Of a stretch of DNA of 10,000 bases, positions 5,616 to 10,000 are shown piece by piece. This DNA is from Asticcacaulis sp. GTDB taxonomy: Bacteria > Pseudomonadota > Alphaproteobacteria > Caulobacterales > Caulobacteraceae. The stretch spans positions 1-10,000 of the forward strand of contig NZ_JAIWNX010000173.1 in NCBI RefSeq assembly GCF_020217185.1, read 5' to 3'. A model generated the notes under the pieces. That model made no database searches. It was not told where the DNA came from and saw only the letters and a list, made by a program, of their open reading frames with translations. Both the position numbers and the translations under genes were made by a program. Each line of letters opens with the position of its first letter. Position 1 is the first letter of the stretch.

Positions 5616-5621
5616 GAACCG

Positions 5622-5652
5622 AAAAAAGCCTCCGGAGCGAACCCCGGAGGCT
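5622..5652 (-). terminator. Intrinsic terminator of rpoC
   Basis: On the minus strand AGCCTCCGG (5652-5644) pairs with CCGGAGGCT (5635-5627) around an 8-nt loop and is followed by a T run down to 5622. It is the strongest terminator in the window. It lies about 60 bases after the rpoC stop and only six bases before the -35 of the XRE operon, so any read-through would enter that operon. Confidence 0.9.
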
Positions 5653-5676
5653 GATTTTACGATGGGAAGAACCGTT

Positions 5677-5710
5677 TGCACCCGGTTAAGGGTGCAGGGG
5701 CGAGCCCCTG
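5677..5710. repeat. Double palindrome directly after the rpoC stop codon
   Basis: Two inverted repeats share their boundary. CAGGGGC-GA-GCCCCTG occupies 5695-5710, and TGCACCC-GGTTAA-GGGTGCA occupies 5677-5696. Read with rpoC, the first begins on the base right after the TAG. Neither has a T tract, so they are not the terminator, which follows at 5622-5652. They may protect the 3' end of the mRNA or be a dispersed short palindromic repeat. Only one copy is in this window. Confidence 0.5.
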
Positions 5711-9895
<4,185 letters not shown>

Positions 9896-9940
9896 ATGAA
9901 TTCCAGCTTTCCGTCATTAGAACTTAGTGGGCAGCGATGC

Positions 9941-9996
9941 GGGGGCAGGCCCCCTCCACCACTTCGTGGTCCCCCTCCCCCGCTACGCAGGGGAGG
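9941..9996. repeat. GC-rich palindromic repeat upstream of rpoC
   Basis: Three small hairpins follow one another: GGGGGC-AG-GCCCCC (9941-9954), ACCAC-TTC-GTGGT (9958-9970) and CCTCCCC-(9 nt)-GGGGAGG (9974-9996). The phrase CACTTCGTGGTCCCCCTCCCC followed by a CGCxACGC core and GGGGAGGA resembles a family of intergenic repeats I recall from Caulobacterales and related alphaproteobacteria. No coding frame in 9896-10000 looks like the end of RpoB, so this is presumably the rpoB-rpoC gap. None of the hairpins has a T tract, so a processing or stability role is more likely than termination. The repeat may continue beyond the edge. Confidence 0.65.
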
Positions 9997-10000
9997 AGCG

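Overview
The window looks like a chromosomal stretch from an alphaproteobacterium, most likely a member of Caulobacteraceae (an Asticcacaulis-like genome would fit). This is inferred from the high-GC coding style, the alphaproteobacterial form of RpoC, and two GC-rich or 'TAGAGCG'-type palindromic intergenic repeats that I associate with this class. No rRNA, tRNA, CRISPR array, transposase or phage gene is visible.

Layout: (1) 1-384, minus: 5' end of hrpB, an ATP-dependent DExH helicase gene that runs off the left edge. (2) 568-2208, plus: a 12-or-more-TM APC-superfamily amino acid permease, divergent from hrpB and ended by a strong intrinsic terminator. (3) 2281-2970, plus: a YcbL/glyoxalase II-like metallo-beta-lactamase-fold hydrolase, followed by a bidirectional terminator. 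(4) 3006-3112: a composite palindromic repeat that supplies the stop codon of the next gene. (5) 3107-3412, minus: an SCP2 sterol-carrier domain protein. (6) 3539-4723, plus: a HI0933/YhiN-family FAD flavoprotein. (7) 4724-5580, minus: a tight three-gene operon encoding a four-TM protein, a 72-aa XRE regulator and a 53-aa single-TM protein. (8) 5711-9895, minus: complete rpoC, with a strong terminator at 5622-5652. (9) 9896-10000: the region upstream of rpoC (presumably the rpoB-rpoC gap), mostly a GC-rich palindromic repeat.

Most genes are housekeeping or generic metabolism and do not form one pathway. The unit that stands out is the operon at 4724-5580. Its promoter carries two directly abutting 18-bp palindromes. 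They lie between the -35 and the start codon, and the second includes the ATG. With a small XRE protein as second gene, this is the architecture of an autorepressed regulator/membrane-protein module. The predicted transcription start falls on the ATG, so the first gene may be translated from a leaderless mRNA. I recognise no described function for the membrane partners, so this is the best candidate for something undescribed.

Gene-free stretches are all under 300 bp. They hold terminators, palindromes and promoters as listed.
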